Shown here piece by piece: positions 49,267 through 63,105 of a DNA stretch of 64,000 nucleotides. The position numbers were made by a program, and so were the translations under genes. The stretch spans positions 1,302,001 through 1,366,000 of the forward strand of contig CP025776.1 of assembly GCA_002886105.1 (NCBI GenBank). The letters are read 5' to 3'. Each line of letters starts with the position of its first letter. Position 1 is the stretch's first letter. The notes under the pieces were generated by a model that was given only the letters and a program-made list of their open reading frames with translations, had not been told where the DNA came from and made no database searches. The DNA comes from Enterobacter sp. EA-1 (GTDB taxonomy: Bacteria > Pseudomonadota > Gammaproteobacteria > Enterobacterales > Enterobacteriaceae).

Positions 49267-50261
49267 ATGAATACTGAAGCCACTCACGACCAAAATGAAG
49301 CACAAACCACTGGCGTACGTCTGCGCAGCGCCCGTGAACAACTTGGACTCAGCCAACAAGCGGTTGCAGAGCGCTTGTGCCTGAAGGTTTCCACGGTACG
49401 CGATATCGAAGAAGACAGATCCCCTGCCGATCTGGCCTCTACCTTTGTGCGTGGTTATATCCGCTCTTATGCCCGCTTAGTGCACATCCCGGAAGAAGAA
49501 TTACTGCCGATGATTGAAAAGCAAGCGCCGGTCAGAGCTGCGAAAGTAGCCCCGATGCAGACGTTCGCTTTGGGCAAACCGCGTAAGAAACGCGACGGCT
49601 GGCTGATGAGCTTTACCTCGGCTGGTGCTGTTTGTGGTTATTGGCCTGACGGGGGGCCCGTGGTGGCAAAACCATAAAGCGCAACAGGAAGAGATCAGCA
49701 CCATGGCCGATCAATCTTCTGCTGAACTCCAATGCCAACAACAGCAATGAGCAGAGTGTTCCACTGAATACCGACTCCTCTTCCGCGCCGGTAGATAACT
49801 CCACTACGCCAGTTGAACAGCCCGCGCCGACCACAACGGCTCAGGCCCCGGCTGTTGCACAGCAAGCCCGGCAAACACGGCTAACCAGAATGCCGTGGTG
49901 CCGCCGTCTCAGGCAAACGTTGATTCTGCTCCTGCGACAATGGCGAACAATGGGCAATTGCCGACCGATCAGGCGGGCGTTGCTGGCGCGGTTGCCAACA
50001 GTAATGGTCTGGCGATGACCTTTAACGCTGATTGCTGGCTGGAAGTGAGCGACGCGACGGGCAAAAACTGTTCAGCGGCATGCAGCGTAAAGACGCGACG
50101 TTGAATCTGGCGGGCCGAGGCGCCGTATAAACTGAAAATCGGCGCGCCGTCAGCTGTTCAGATCCAGTATCAGGGTAAACCTGTCGATCTGAGCCGTTTT
50201 ATCAGAACTAACCAGGGTTGCGCGCCTGACCCTCAATGCCGAACAATCAGCAGTACAGTAA
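49267..50261 (+). CDS. rodZ: cytoskeleton protein RodZ (frameshifted)
   Basis: RodZ links MreB filaments to the wall elongasome. An N-terminal helix-turn-helix ([19 protein letters not shown]) faces the cytoplasm. A basic stretch [11 protein letters not shown] precedes one membrane helix near residue 112-133 (frame lost at about 49618, where CCTCGG stands for CCTGG). A Pro/Thr/Ala-rich periplasmic linker leads to the C-terminal domain ([31 protein letters not shown]). The upstream gap 48978-49266 holds no gene that I can support. 335 residues are expected. Confidence 0.94.
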
Positions 50262-50287
50262 CAGACGGGCAACGCGGGAGATTTTTC

Positions 50288-51405
50288 ATGCATAACCGAG
50301 GGCTCCGATTCAGCGTCGGAAATCGAAACGGATTTACGTTGGTAATGTGCCAATCGGCGATGGGGCTCCTATCGCCGTGCAGTCAATGACAAACACCCGC
50401 ACCACGGATGTTGAAGCCACAGTTAACCAAATCAAAGCTCTTGAGCGCGTCGGCGCGGATATCGTCCGCGTTTCCGTCCCGACCATGGACGCGGCGGAAG
50501 CGTTTAAACTGATCAAACAGCAGGTGAGCGTTCCGCTGGTAGCGGATATTCATTTTGACTACCGCATTGCGCTGAAAGTGGCGGAATACGGAGTGGATTG
50601 CCTGCGTATCAACCCCGGCAACATCGGCAACGAAGAGCGTATCCGCACCGTTGTTGATTGTGCTCGTGATAAAAACATCCCTATCCGCATCGGTGTTAAC
50701 GCCGGATCGCTGGAAAAGATCTGCAGGAAAAATACGGCGAACCGACGCCACAGGCGCTGCTCGAATCTGCCATGCGCCATGTGGATCATCTCGATCGCCT
50801 GAACTTTGATCAGTTCAAAGTCAGCGTCAAAGCCTCTGATGTGTTCCTCGCTGTTGAGTCTTATCGCCTGCTGGCGAAGCAGATCGAACAGCCGCTGCAT
50901 CTGGGCATCACCGAAGCCGGTGGCGCACGCGCGGGCGCGGTGAAGTCGGCGATAGGCCTCGGTCTGCTGCTCTCCGAAGGGATTGGCGACACGCTGCGTA
51001 TTTCGCTGGCGGCCGATCCGGTAGAAGAGATCAAAGTCGGTTTCGATATCCTGAAATCGCTGCGCATCCGCTCCCGCGGTATTAACTTTATCGCTTGTCC
51101 GACCTGTTCCCGTCAGGAGTTCGATGTTATCGGTACGGTTAACGCGCTGGAGCAACGCACACCGGAAGATATCATCACGCCAATGGATGTTTCCATTGGC
51201 TGTGGTGAACGGTCCGGGCGAAGCGCTGGTCTCTACGCTGGGCGTGACAGGCGGCAACAAGAAGAGCGGCCTGTATGAAGACGGTGTGCGCAAAGATCGC
51301 CTTGATAACAGCGACATGATCAGCCAGCTTGAAGCCCGCATTCGCGCGAAAGCGTCGATTCTGGACGAAGCGCGCCGTATCGACGTGCAACAGGTAGAAA
51401 AATAA
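50288..51405 (+). CDS. ispG: 4-hydroxy-3-methylbut-2-enyl diphosphate synthase IspG (frameshifted)
   Basis: IspG, a 4Fe-4S enzyme, makes HMBPP in the MEP isoprenoid pathway and is essential. The start [12 protein letters not shown] is broken by CCGAGG at 50296-50301 where CCAGG is expected. [43 protein letters not shown] and the cluster cysteines [14 protein letters not shown] and [11 protein letters not shown] are visible. The end is DVQQVEK. Other breaks lie near 50722, 51163 and 51205. 372-373 residues are expected. Confidence 0.96.
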
Positions 51406-51500
51406 CGTGACTGGGAAGCGGCTGGCTTCCCGTGTATGATGAACCCGCCGGGCGCTCCGGCCCTGAGGGTTCATTTTTTGTATTCATAAAGAGAATAAAC

Positions 51501-52776
51501 GTGGCAAAGAATATTCCAAGCCATTCGCGGCATGAACGATTATCTGCTGGCGAGACCGCCATCTGGCAGCGCATTGAAGGCACCTTAAAAAACGTGCTCG
51601 GCAGCTACGGTTACAGTGAAATCCGTTTGCCGATTGTAGAGCAGACCCCGTTATTCAAACGCGCGATCGGCGAAGTGACCGACGTGGTTGAAAAGAGATG
51701 TACACCTTTGACGATCGCAACGGCGATAGCCTGACACTGCGTCCCGAAGGTACGGCGGGCTGTGTACGCGCCGGCATCGAGCATGGTCTTCTGTACAATC
51801 AGGAACAGCGCTTGTGGTACGTCGGGCCGATGTTCCGCTACGAACGTCCGCAGAAAGGGCGCTACCGCCAGTTCCACCAGTTGGGTGTCGAAGTGTTTGG
51901 TCTGCAAGGGCCGGATATCGACGCCGAACTGATTATGCTGACTGCCCGCTGGTGGCGTGAGCTGGGTATTGCTTCCCACGTTGCGCTTGAACTTAACTCC
52001 ATCGGTTCACTTGACGCGCGTGCGACCTACCGCGATGCGCTGGTGGCATTCCTCGGAACAGCATAAAGATAAACTCGACGAAGATTGCCTGCGTCGCATG
52101 TACACCAACCCGCTGCGCGTGCTGGACACCAAAAATCAGGACATCCAGACGCTGCTGAACGATGCGCCGAAGCTGGGTGATTACGGATGACGACTCCCGC
52201 GAACACTTCGCGGGTCTTTGCGCGTTCCTGGATGCGGCTGGCATTGCCTACACCGTTAACCAGCGCACCGGGTGCGCGGTCTGGACTACTACAACCGCAC
52301 CGTGTTTGGAGTGGGTCACCACCAGTCTGGGCGCGCAGGGTACCGTGTGTGCCGGTGGTCGTTATGACGGTCTGGTCGAGCAACTGGGGGGCGCGCGACC
52401 CCCGGCGGTGGGCTTCGCAATGGGCCTCGAACGACTTGTTTTGTTAGTTCAGGCAGTTAATCCGGAATTTAAAGCAGAATCCGTTGTCGATATATACCGG
52501 TGGCGTCTGGCGCCAATACGCAATCCGCTGCAATGCAGTTGGGTGAACAGGTGCGCGATGCGTTACCTCGGCGTACGGCTGATGATGAACCACGGCGGCG
52601 GCAATTTCAAAAAGCAATTCGCACGTGCAGATAAGTGGGGCGCTCGCGTCGCACTGGTGCTCGGTGAATCTGAAATCGCCGACGGTAATGTTGTGGTGAA
52701 GGATTTACGCTCTGGTGAGCAGAGTACGGTAACGCAGGACAGCGTTGCGGCGCATTTGCGCACACTACTGGGCTAA
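51501..52776 (+). CDS. hisS: histidyl-tRNA synthetase HisS (frameshifted)
   Basis: Class II synthetase charging tRNA-His; essential. The start is GTG at 51501 ([14 protein letters not shown]). Motif 2 is [25 protein letters not shown]. The histidine A-loop, [16 protein letters not shown], is split by a shift near 52270. The C-terminal anticodon domain contains [26 protein letters not shown] and ends HLRTLLG. Breaks occur near 51520, 51552, 51692, 52055, 52188, 52270 and 52500-52560. 424 residues are expected. Confidence 0.97.
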
Positions 52777-52812
52777 TCTCCCCGGTGAATTATCGTTAAG
52801 GAGAAGGACTGC

Positions 52813-53434
52813 GTGGAAATTTACGAAAACGAAAACGACCGTAGACGCGATTAAGCGCTTCTTTGCTGAAAACGGCAAAGCGCTGGCTGTTGGCGTTGTT
52901 TTAGGTATCGGTGCGCTGGTTGGCTGGCGCTACTGGACCAGTCATCAGGCGGATACAGCAAAAGCCTCATCGCAAGCTTATGAAACCGCGGTCTCCGCGC
53001 TTCAGGCTGGCAAACCGGAATCGTTCGTAGCGGCGGAGAAGTTCGCTGCTGACAACAAAAACACCTACGGTGCGTTGGCTTCGCTGGAACTTGCACAGCA
53101 GTATGTTGAGAAAAAACGAGCTGGATAAAGCCGCCGCCCAGTTGCAACAAGGGCTTGCGGCAAACCAGCGATGAGAATCTGAAATCGATGATCAACGTGC
53201 GTCTGGCCCGTGTTCAGGTACAACTGAAGCAGCAAGATGTGGCGCTGAAAACGCTGGATGCCGTCAAAGGCGACAGCTGGTCGGCTATCGTGGCTGATTT
53301 GCGTGGCGAAGCATTGCTGAGCAAAGGCGACAAACAAGGCGCGCGCACCGCATGGGAAAACGGCATTAAAAACAATGCTTCCCCTGCGTTGGAGTGAAAT
53401 GATGCAAATGAAAATTAATAATTTGTCCATCTAA
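52813..53434 (+). CDS. yfgM: YfgM, ancillary SecYEG translocon subunit (frameshifted)
   Basis: YfgM is an inner-membrane protein with one N-terminal helix (ALAVGVVLGIGALVGWRYW) and a periplasmic TPR-like domain. It binds PpiD at the SecYEG exit. The GTG start at 52813 gives MEIYENENDQ as in E. coli. ENKNTYGALASLELAQQYVEK and VQVQLKQQDVALKTLDAVKGD match. Breaks lie near 52838, 53118, 53158 and 53393 (extra G). The corrected end is MQMKINNLSI. 206 residues are expected. It is followed by bamB after ten bases. Confidence 0.94.
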
Positions 53435-53444
53435 GAGGGACCCG

Positions 53445-54630
53445 ATGCAATTGCGTAAATTACTTCCTGCCACCGGACTGCTTTCCGTTACGTTATTGAG
53501 CGGCTGTTCCCTGTTCAACGGCGAAGAAGATGTTGTCAAAATGTCCCCGCTGCCGGTTGTTGAAAACCAGTTTACGCCGTCAACGGCGTGGAGCACCTCC
53601 GTTGGCAACGGTATCGGCGACTTCTATTCCAACCTGCATCCGGCCTTTGCGGATGGCGTGGTGTATGCCGCCGATCGCCATGGTGTGGTGAAAGCCCTGC
53701 ATGCCGAAGATGGTCGTGAAGTCTGGTCCGTGAATCTGGCCGAAAAAGATGGCTGGTTCTCTACCCGCGCGGCACAGCTTTCCGGCGGCGTGACCGTTTC
53801 CGGTGGTCATGTGTACGTCGGCAGCGAAAAAGCCCGCGTTTATGCCCTGAACACCAGCGATGGTTCCGCAGCACCGGCAAACGAAAGTGGCCGGTGAGGC
53901 GCTGTCTCGCCCGGTAGTCAGCGACGGTCTGGTACTGATCCATACCAGCAACGGCCAGTTGCAAGCGCTGAATGAAACCGACGGTGCAGTGAAATGGACC
54001 GTTAACCTTGATATGCCTGCGCTCTCCCTGCGCGGTGAGTCTGCGCCGACTGCCGCTTTTGGCGCTGCCATTGTTGGCGGTGACAACGGTCGCGTGAGTG
54101 CGGTGTTGATGCAGCAAGGCCAGTTGATTTGGCAGCAGCGCATCTCCCGAGGCAAACGGACCGACGGAAATCGATCGTCTGAGCGATGTGGATACTACGC
54201 CGGTGGTGGTCAATGGCGTGGTGTACGCGCTGGCCTACAATGGCAACATGACGGCGCTGGATCTGCGTAGCGGTCAGATCATGTGGAAGCGTGAGCTGGG
54301 TTCCGTCAGCGACTTTATCGTTGATGGCAACCGTATCTATCTTATCGATCAGAATGACCGCATTCTGGCGCTCACCACTGACGGTGGTGTGACCCTGTGG
54401 ACACAAAGCGACCTGTTGCACCGTAACCTTACCGCTCCGGCGTTGTATAATGGTTATATCGTGACAGGCGATAGCGAAGGCTATGTGCACTGGATTAATG
54501 TCGAGGACGGCCGTTTCGTGGCGCAGCAGAAAGTCGACAGCTCTGGTTTCCTGACCGAGCCGGTCGTTGCCGATGGCAAACTGCTGATCCGAGGGCAAAA
54601 GACGGTACGCTGTACGCCATCACGCGTTAA
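53445..54630 (+). CDS. bamB: outer-membrane assembly lipoprotein BamB (frameshifted)
   Basis: BamB is an eight-bladed beta-propeller lipoprotein of the BAM complex that inserts outer-membrane proteins. The signal peptide ends in the lipobox LSGC. PQQ-like blade repeats recur ([50 protein letters not shown]). Breaks occur at 53470-53476 (CCACCGG for CCTGG), 53860, 54150 and 54590. The corrected end is LYAITR. 392 residues are expected. Confidence 0.96.
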
Positions 54631-54751
54631 TCGCGCTGAGGTTGTCGTTCCCGAAGACGGCTCCTGTTGCAGGGGCCGTTTTCCTGTTTTTAAAACGCTG
54701 CGTAAAGTGCACCGTTTTGCTAATGAATTTTCTGTAATGAGGCTTCCAAAC

Positions 54752-56231
54752 ATGGTACCTGTGGTCGCGCTTGTCGGGCGCCCTAACGTTGGAAAATCCA
54801 CGCTATTTAACCGTTTAACACGCACCCGTGATGCGCTGGTAGCGGATTTCCCGGGTCTGACTCGTGACCGTAAGTACGGTCGTGCTGAAGTGGAAGGCCG
54901 TGAGTTTATCTGCATTGATACCGGCGGTATCGACGGCACGGAAGACGGTGTCGAAACCCGCATGGCGGAACAGTCGCTGCTGGCGATTGGAAGAAGCCGA
55001 TGTGGTGTTGTTTATGGTGGATGCGCGCGCAGGCCTGATGCCTGCGGATTCTGCCATTGCGAAGCATTTGCGTGCGCGTGAAAAACCGACCTTCCGGTGG
55101 CGAACAAAACCGATGGTCTGGATCCGGATCAGGCTACGGCAGACTTCTACTCGCTGGGGCTCGGCGAAATCTACGCCATTGCCGCTTCTCACGGGCGCGG
55201 CGTGACCAGCCTGCTGGAACACGTGCTGATGCCGTGGATGGACGAGCTGAACCCGCCGGAAGAGGTGGACGAAGACGCGGAGTACTGGGCGCAGTTCGGA
55301 AGCCAACGAAAACGGCGAAGAAGAAGAGCCGGAAGACGATTTTAACCCGCAGGATCTGCCGATCAAGCTGGCTATTGTCGGTCGTCCGAACGTCGGTAAG
55401 TCCACACTCACTAACCGTATTCTTGGCGAAGATCGCGTGGTGGTGTACGACATGCCGGGCACCACACGTGACAGTATCTACATTCCGATGCAGCGCGATG
55501 AACGTGAGTACGTACTTATCGATACGGCGGGCGTGCGTAAGCGCGGCAAAATCACCGATGTGGTGGAGAAGTTCTCCGTTATCAAAACCCTGCAAGCGAT
55601 TGAAGATGCCAACGTGGTGCTGCTGGTGATTGATGCCCGCGAAGGCATCTCCGATCAGGATCTGTCGCTGCTGGGCTTTATCCTCAACAGTGGTCGCTCG
55701 CTGGTGATTGTGGTCAACAAGTGGGATGGTCTGACCCGAGGAAGTGAAAGAGCAGGTTAAAGAGACGCTGGATTACCGTCTCGGCTTTATCGATTTTGCC
55801 CGCGTGCACTTTATCTCTGCGTTGCACGGCAGTGGCGTCGGTAACCTGTTTGAGTCGGTTCGCGAAGCCTACGACAGCTCTACCCGCCGCGTTAGCACCG
55901 CGATGCTGACCCGCATTATGACCATGGCGTCGGAAGATCATCAGCCGCCGCTGGTGCGCGGTCGCCGCGTGAAGCTGAAATACGCGCACGCTGGTGGTTA
56001 TAACCCGCCGATTGTGGTGATCCACGGTAACCCGGTGTGAAAGATCTGCCTGATTCCTACAAACGCTATCTGATGAACTACTTCCGTAAATCGCTGGATG
56101 TGATGGGTACGCCGATCCGTATTCAGTTCAAGGAAGGGGAAAACCCGTTTGCAGAGAAGCGCAACACCCTGACGCCAAACCAGATGCGTAAACGTAAGCG
56201 CCTGATTAAGCACATTAAGAAAGGTAAGTAA
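54752..56231 (+). CDS. der: ribosome-assembly GTPase Der/EngA (frameshifted)
   Basis: Der is an essential GTPase with two G domains in tandem, needed for 50S maturation. The first P-loop is [20 protein letters not shown] and the second [18 protein letters not shown]. Switch motifs are [12 protein letters not shown] and [19 protein letters not shown] and NKTDG give base specificity. The KH-like C-terminus ends [15 protein letters not shown]. Breaks occur near 54990, 55095, 55302, 55735-55740 (CCGAGG for CCAGG) and 56034. 490 residues are expected. Confidence 0.97.
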
Positions 56232-56241
56232 CCATTCGCTC

Positions 56242-56267
56242 AAAACCCGCCGGCTGGCGGGTTTTTT
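56242..56267 (+). terminator. der rho-independent terminator
   Basis: ACCCGCC-GGCT-GGCGGGT followed by T5, 13 bases after the der stop. Confidence 0.92.
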
Positions 56268-56315
56268 GTCTGCGGCGGTGTATGATAGTCGCAGTGAAAC
56301 ATTAAGGAGCTCGTT

Positions 56316-56531
56316 ATGGATTTGAAATGCCCGACCTGTCACAACCCGCTGGAACTGGTGGGAACGCATGCCCACTGCCACGGCTGCGATACCGACATTG
56401 ACGTACAGGCCAACTGCCCGGAGTGCCATCAGCCTCTGGAAGTGTTAAAAGCCTGTGGCGCGGTGGACTTCTTCTGCCAGCACGGCCACGGGCTGATTTC
56501 CAAAAAACGCGTTGAATTTACCCTGCGTTAA
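56316..56531 (+). CDS. yfgJ: YfgJ, zinc-ribbon protein (DUF1407)
   Basis: A 71-residue protein with two zinc ribbons: CPTCHNPLE...CHGC and CPECHQPLE...CQHGHG. It reads in one frame from MDLKCPTC to KKRVEFTLR, without indels. Its role is unknown. The ATG follows AAGGAGCTCGTT. The stop overlaps the stop of the convergent emfourin gene (shared TTAA). Confidence 0.93.
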   Translation: MDLKCPTCHNPLELVGTHAHCHGCDTDIDVQANCPECHQPLEVLKACGAVDFFCQHGHGLISKKRVEFTLR

Positions 56532-56854
56532 GACTTGCAGATACACTTTTCACCTTCGCGCCACAGCTCGACAAACGAGGGTGGCGCTTTGCTTTCCGGG
56601 ATCAGCAACAGCACATCTGTCGGAGTTATCTGCACACGGTAAAAGCGCTGATCGCCGCGTCCTCGTGAGTCTGGCTGCCCGGGGTTGCCCGAGCGGCAAA
56701 GCCTGATGCAGGATCTCAACAAGGCGCTGGCGCTGCTCGGCGCTGAGCTGCGCAATGACTATCTGCCGTTTGCCGCTCAGCGCCGGCATAAAAGCCAGCC
56801 CGCCTTCACGGGCTAACTCCACCACCGCATCGTCGGTTAATTCCGGTTCGTTCA

Positions 56855-56858
<4 letters not shown>
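56528..56858 (-). CDS. emfourin-like inhibitor of protealysin (frameshifted)
   Basis: A small cytoplasmic protein of about 109 residues: MMNEPELTDDAVVELAREGGLAFMP at the start and PPSFVELWREGEKCICKS at the end. Emfourin of Serratia is the inhibitor encoded beside protealysin in a two-gene operon, and the size, order and spacing fit here. Its ATG overlaps the protease stop (ATGATG over TGA), so synthesis is coupled. One break lies near 56690-56700 (GCCCGGGG region, a likely former CCAGG or CCTGG). The assignment is by position and my recall of the family, not by alignment. Confidence 0.7.
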
Positions 56859-57887
<1,029 letters not shown>

Positions 57888-57955
57888 GTTGATCTCCTTG
57901 ATAAAACAAAAAAGAACAACAAAAGTATAGGACCGCAGGATCCGGGGCGGACAAA

Positions 57956-59319
<1,364 letters not shown>

Positions 59320-59400
59320 GTGAGCCAGATCAAATTCTAAATCAGCAGGTTATTCAGTCGATAGTAACCCGATACGGGGGATAGCAAGTATTTTTCTTAA

Positions 59401-60930
<1,530 letters not shown>

Positions 60931-60938
60931 TGATTTTC

Positions 60939-60962
60939 GCGCCCGGTTTTACCGGGCGCTTT
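60939..60962 (+). terminator. intercistronic hairpin between guaB and guaA
   Basis: GCGCCCGGT (60939-60947) pairs perfectly with ACCGGGCGC (60951-60959), with TTT following. In an operon this gives partial termination or mRNA protection. Confidence 0.7.
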
Positions 60963-60984
60963 CTCTGCCTCGGAAGTGGCGTCA

Positions 60985-62525
60985 ATGACGGACAACATTC
61001 ATAAACATCGTATTCTGATCCTCGACTTCGGTTCCCAGTACACCCAGCTGGTTGCGCGCCGCGTGCGTGAACTGGGCGTTTACTGCGAACTGTGGGCGTG
61101 GGATGTCACCGAAGCGCAGATCCGCGACTTCAATCCCAGCGGCATCATCCTTTCCGGCGGCCCGGAAAGCTACCGAAGACAACAGCCCGCGCTCCGCAGT
61201 ATGTGTTCGAAGCCGGCGTACCGGTGCTTGGTGTGCTACGGCATGCATGGCAATGCAACTGGGCGGCCACGTTGAAGGCTCCAGCGAACGTGAATTCGGT
61301 TATGCGCAGGTAGAAGTTCAGACCGACAGCGCGCTGGTTCGCGGCATTGAAGACTCCTGACCGCAGACGGCAAAGTGCTGCTGGACGTGTGGATGAGCCA
61401 CGGCGACAAAGTAACGAGCGATCCCGTCTGACTTTGTGACCGTTGCCAGCACCGAAAGCTGCCCGTTCGCGATTATGGCGAACGAAGAAAAACGCTTCTA
61501 CGGCGTGCAGTTCCACCCAGTGACCCACACCCGCCGAGGGCCTGCGTCTGCTGGAGCGCTTTGTGCGCGACATCTGCGAATGTGAAGCGCTGTGGACGCC
61601 GGCAAAATCATCGATGACGCCGTTGAGCGCATCCGCCAGCAGGTGGGCGAAGACAAAGTGATCCTCGGCCTTTCTGGCGGCGTGGACTCTTCCGTTACCG
61701 CGATGCTGTTGCACCGCGCCATCGGTAAAAACCTGACCTGCGTATTTGTGGACAACGGTCTGCTGCGTCTGAACGAAGCCCAGCAGGTGATGGACATGTT
61801 CGGTGACCACTTCGGTCTGAACATTGTTCACGTGGAAGGGGAATCCCGTTTCCTGTCTGCGCTGGCTGGCGAGAACGATCCGGAAGCGAAACGTAAGATC
61901 ATTGGTCGCGTGTTCGTGGAAGTGTTCGACGAAGAAGCACTGAAGCTGGAAGACGTGAAATGGCTGCAGGGCACCATCTACCCGGACGTGAATCTGCCGC
62001 TTCAGCTACCGGTAAAGCGCACGTTATCAAATCCTCACCACAACGTGGCGGCCTGCCGAAAGAGATGAAGATGGGCCTCGTTGAACCGCTGCGTGAGCTG
62101 TTCAAAGACGAAGTGCGTAAAATTGGTCTGGAACTGGGCCTGCCGTACGACATGCTGTACCGCCACCCGTTCCCGGGGCCGGGCCTTGGCGTTCGCGTAC
62201 TGGGCGAAGTGAAGAAAGAGTACTGCGACCTGCCGTCGCGCCGATCTTTATTGAAGAGCTGCATAAAGCAGACCTCTACAACAAAGTAAGCCGAGGCCTT
62301 CACTGTGTTCCTGCCGGTACGTTCCGTTGGCGTAATGGGCGACGGTCAGCTCGACTGGTTGTCTCTGCGTGCAGAACCATCGACTTTATGACCGCGCACT
62401 GGGCGCACCTGCCGTACGATTTCCTCGGCCGCGTCTCCAACCGTATCATCAATGAAGTCAACGGCATCTCCCGCGTGGTGTATGACATCAGCGGCAAACC
62501 GCCAGCCACCATTGAGTGGGAATAA
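60985..62525 (+). CDS. guaA: GMP synthase GuaA (frameshifted)
   Basis: GuaA aminates XMP to GMP using glutamine and ATP. The glutaminase domain has [16 protein letters not shown], the nucleophile cysteine in VCYGM (near 61230) and the His/Glu pair in VQFHPEVTHT (near 61510-61530). The ATP pyrophosphatase domain has the P-loop [14 protein letters not shown]. The dimer domain has [18 protein letters not shown] and ends [11 protein letters not shown]. About nine indels occur. 525 residues are expected. Its 3' end borders the AT-rich region and is a known integration hotspot in several bacteria. Confidence 0.97.
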
Positions 62526-62567
62526 GATTTAGCTCCTTCTGATATATTAAATATTAAATATTAAAGC

Positions 62568-62590
62568 CCGCGAAAGCGGTTTTATTTTTG
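62568..62590 (+). terminator. guaA terminator
   Basis: CCGC-GAAA-GCGG (62568-62579) followed by TTTTATTTTT. It lies 43 bases after the guaA stop, behind an AT-rich repeat ATATTAAATATTAAATATT. Confidence 0.8.
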
Positions 62591-63105
62591 TATATAATGT
62601 TTTGAGAGATTTATTGGCTACTAATTAAATTTTTTTATCGATTAATCGAGGATATGATTAAATATGTATGAACGGTATTTAATGTAATACTCTTTATATT
62701 TTTAAATATAAGATATATTTTACATAACATTATAATAATCATGGTCTTTAAGTTAAATTAATTTAGATGGCAGTGTTGTGGTTTGGTTTTTAACGAATGA
62801 AATTTGTCTGAGATGTTTTTTTTGATATAAAAATTAAATTGTTAATGTCCGTTTGGATGGCTTAGTCTCATTACTTGTACTTAATTCGACAAACACTCGA
62901 AGCTATAGATCTTTGACAGTCAGTTTAGTGCTGCGGAGCGGACATTTACATGTAACTTGTTTGTACCACAAAAGCTTAGAGCCTTGTTGAAGAGATAGCA
63001 TGTTGACCAAATTTTAGAAATGCTGCAAAGTGATTTCTGCAACGGTGTTGATTCAGTACCAGTTCCAATATTTCCCTAGAAATATAATCAAGTTACAGAG
63101 GACGT
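62591..63105. other. AT-rich gene-free stretch after guaA
   Basis: About 515 bases with base composition sharply different from the rest of the window, rich in T and A runs. I find no protein of convincing length, no tRNA, and no repeat of the guaA 3' end. The last 60 bases carry AGAGGA before the next start codon. It may hold a promoter and the edge of an integrated element. Confidence 0.6.

Noticed and set aside
50559-51341. 260-codon minus-strand frame opposite ispG
   Set aside because: Antisense shadow; the plus strand carries the cluster cysteines and conserved motifs of IspG.
62526-63105. Direct repeat of the guaA 3' end or a tRNA gene marking an attachment site
   Set aside because: I looked for a second copy of the guaA terminal bases and for a cloverleaf and found neither in the window; the matching end, if any, lies beyond 64000.
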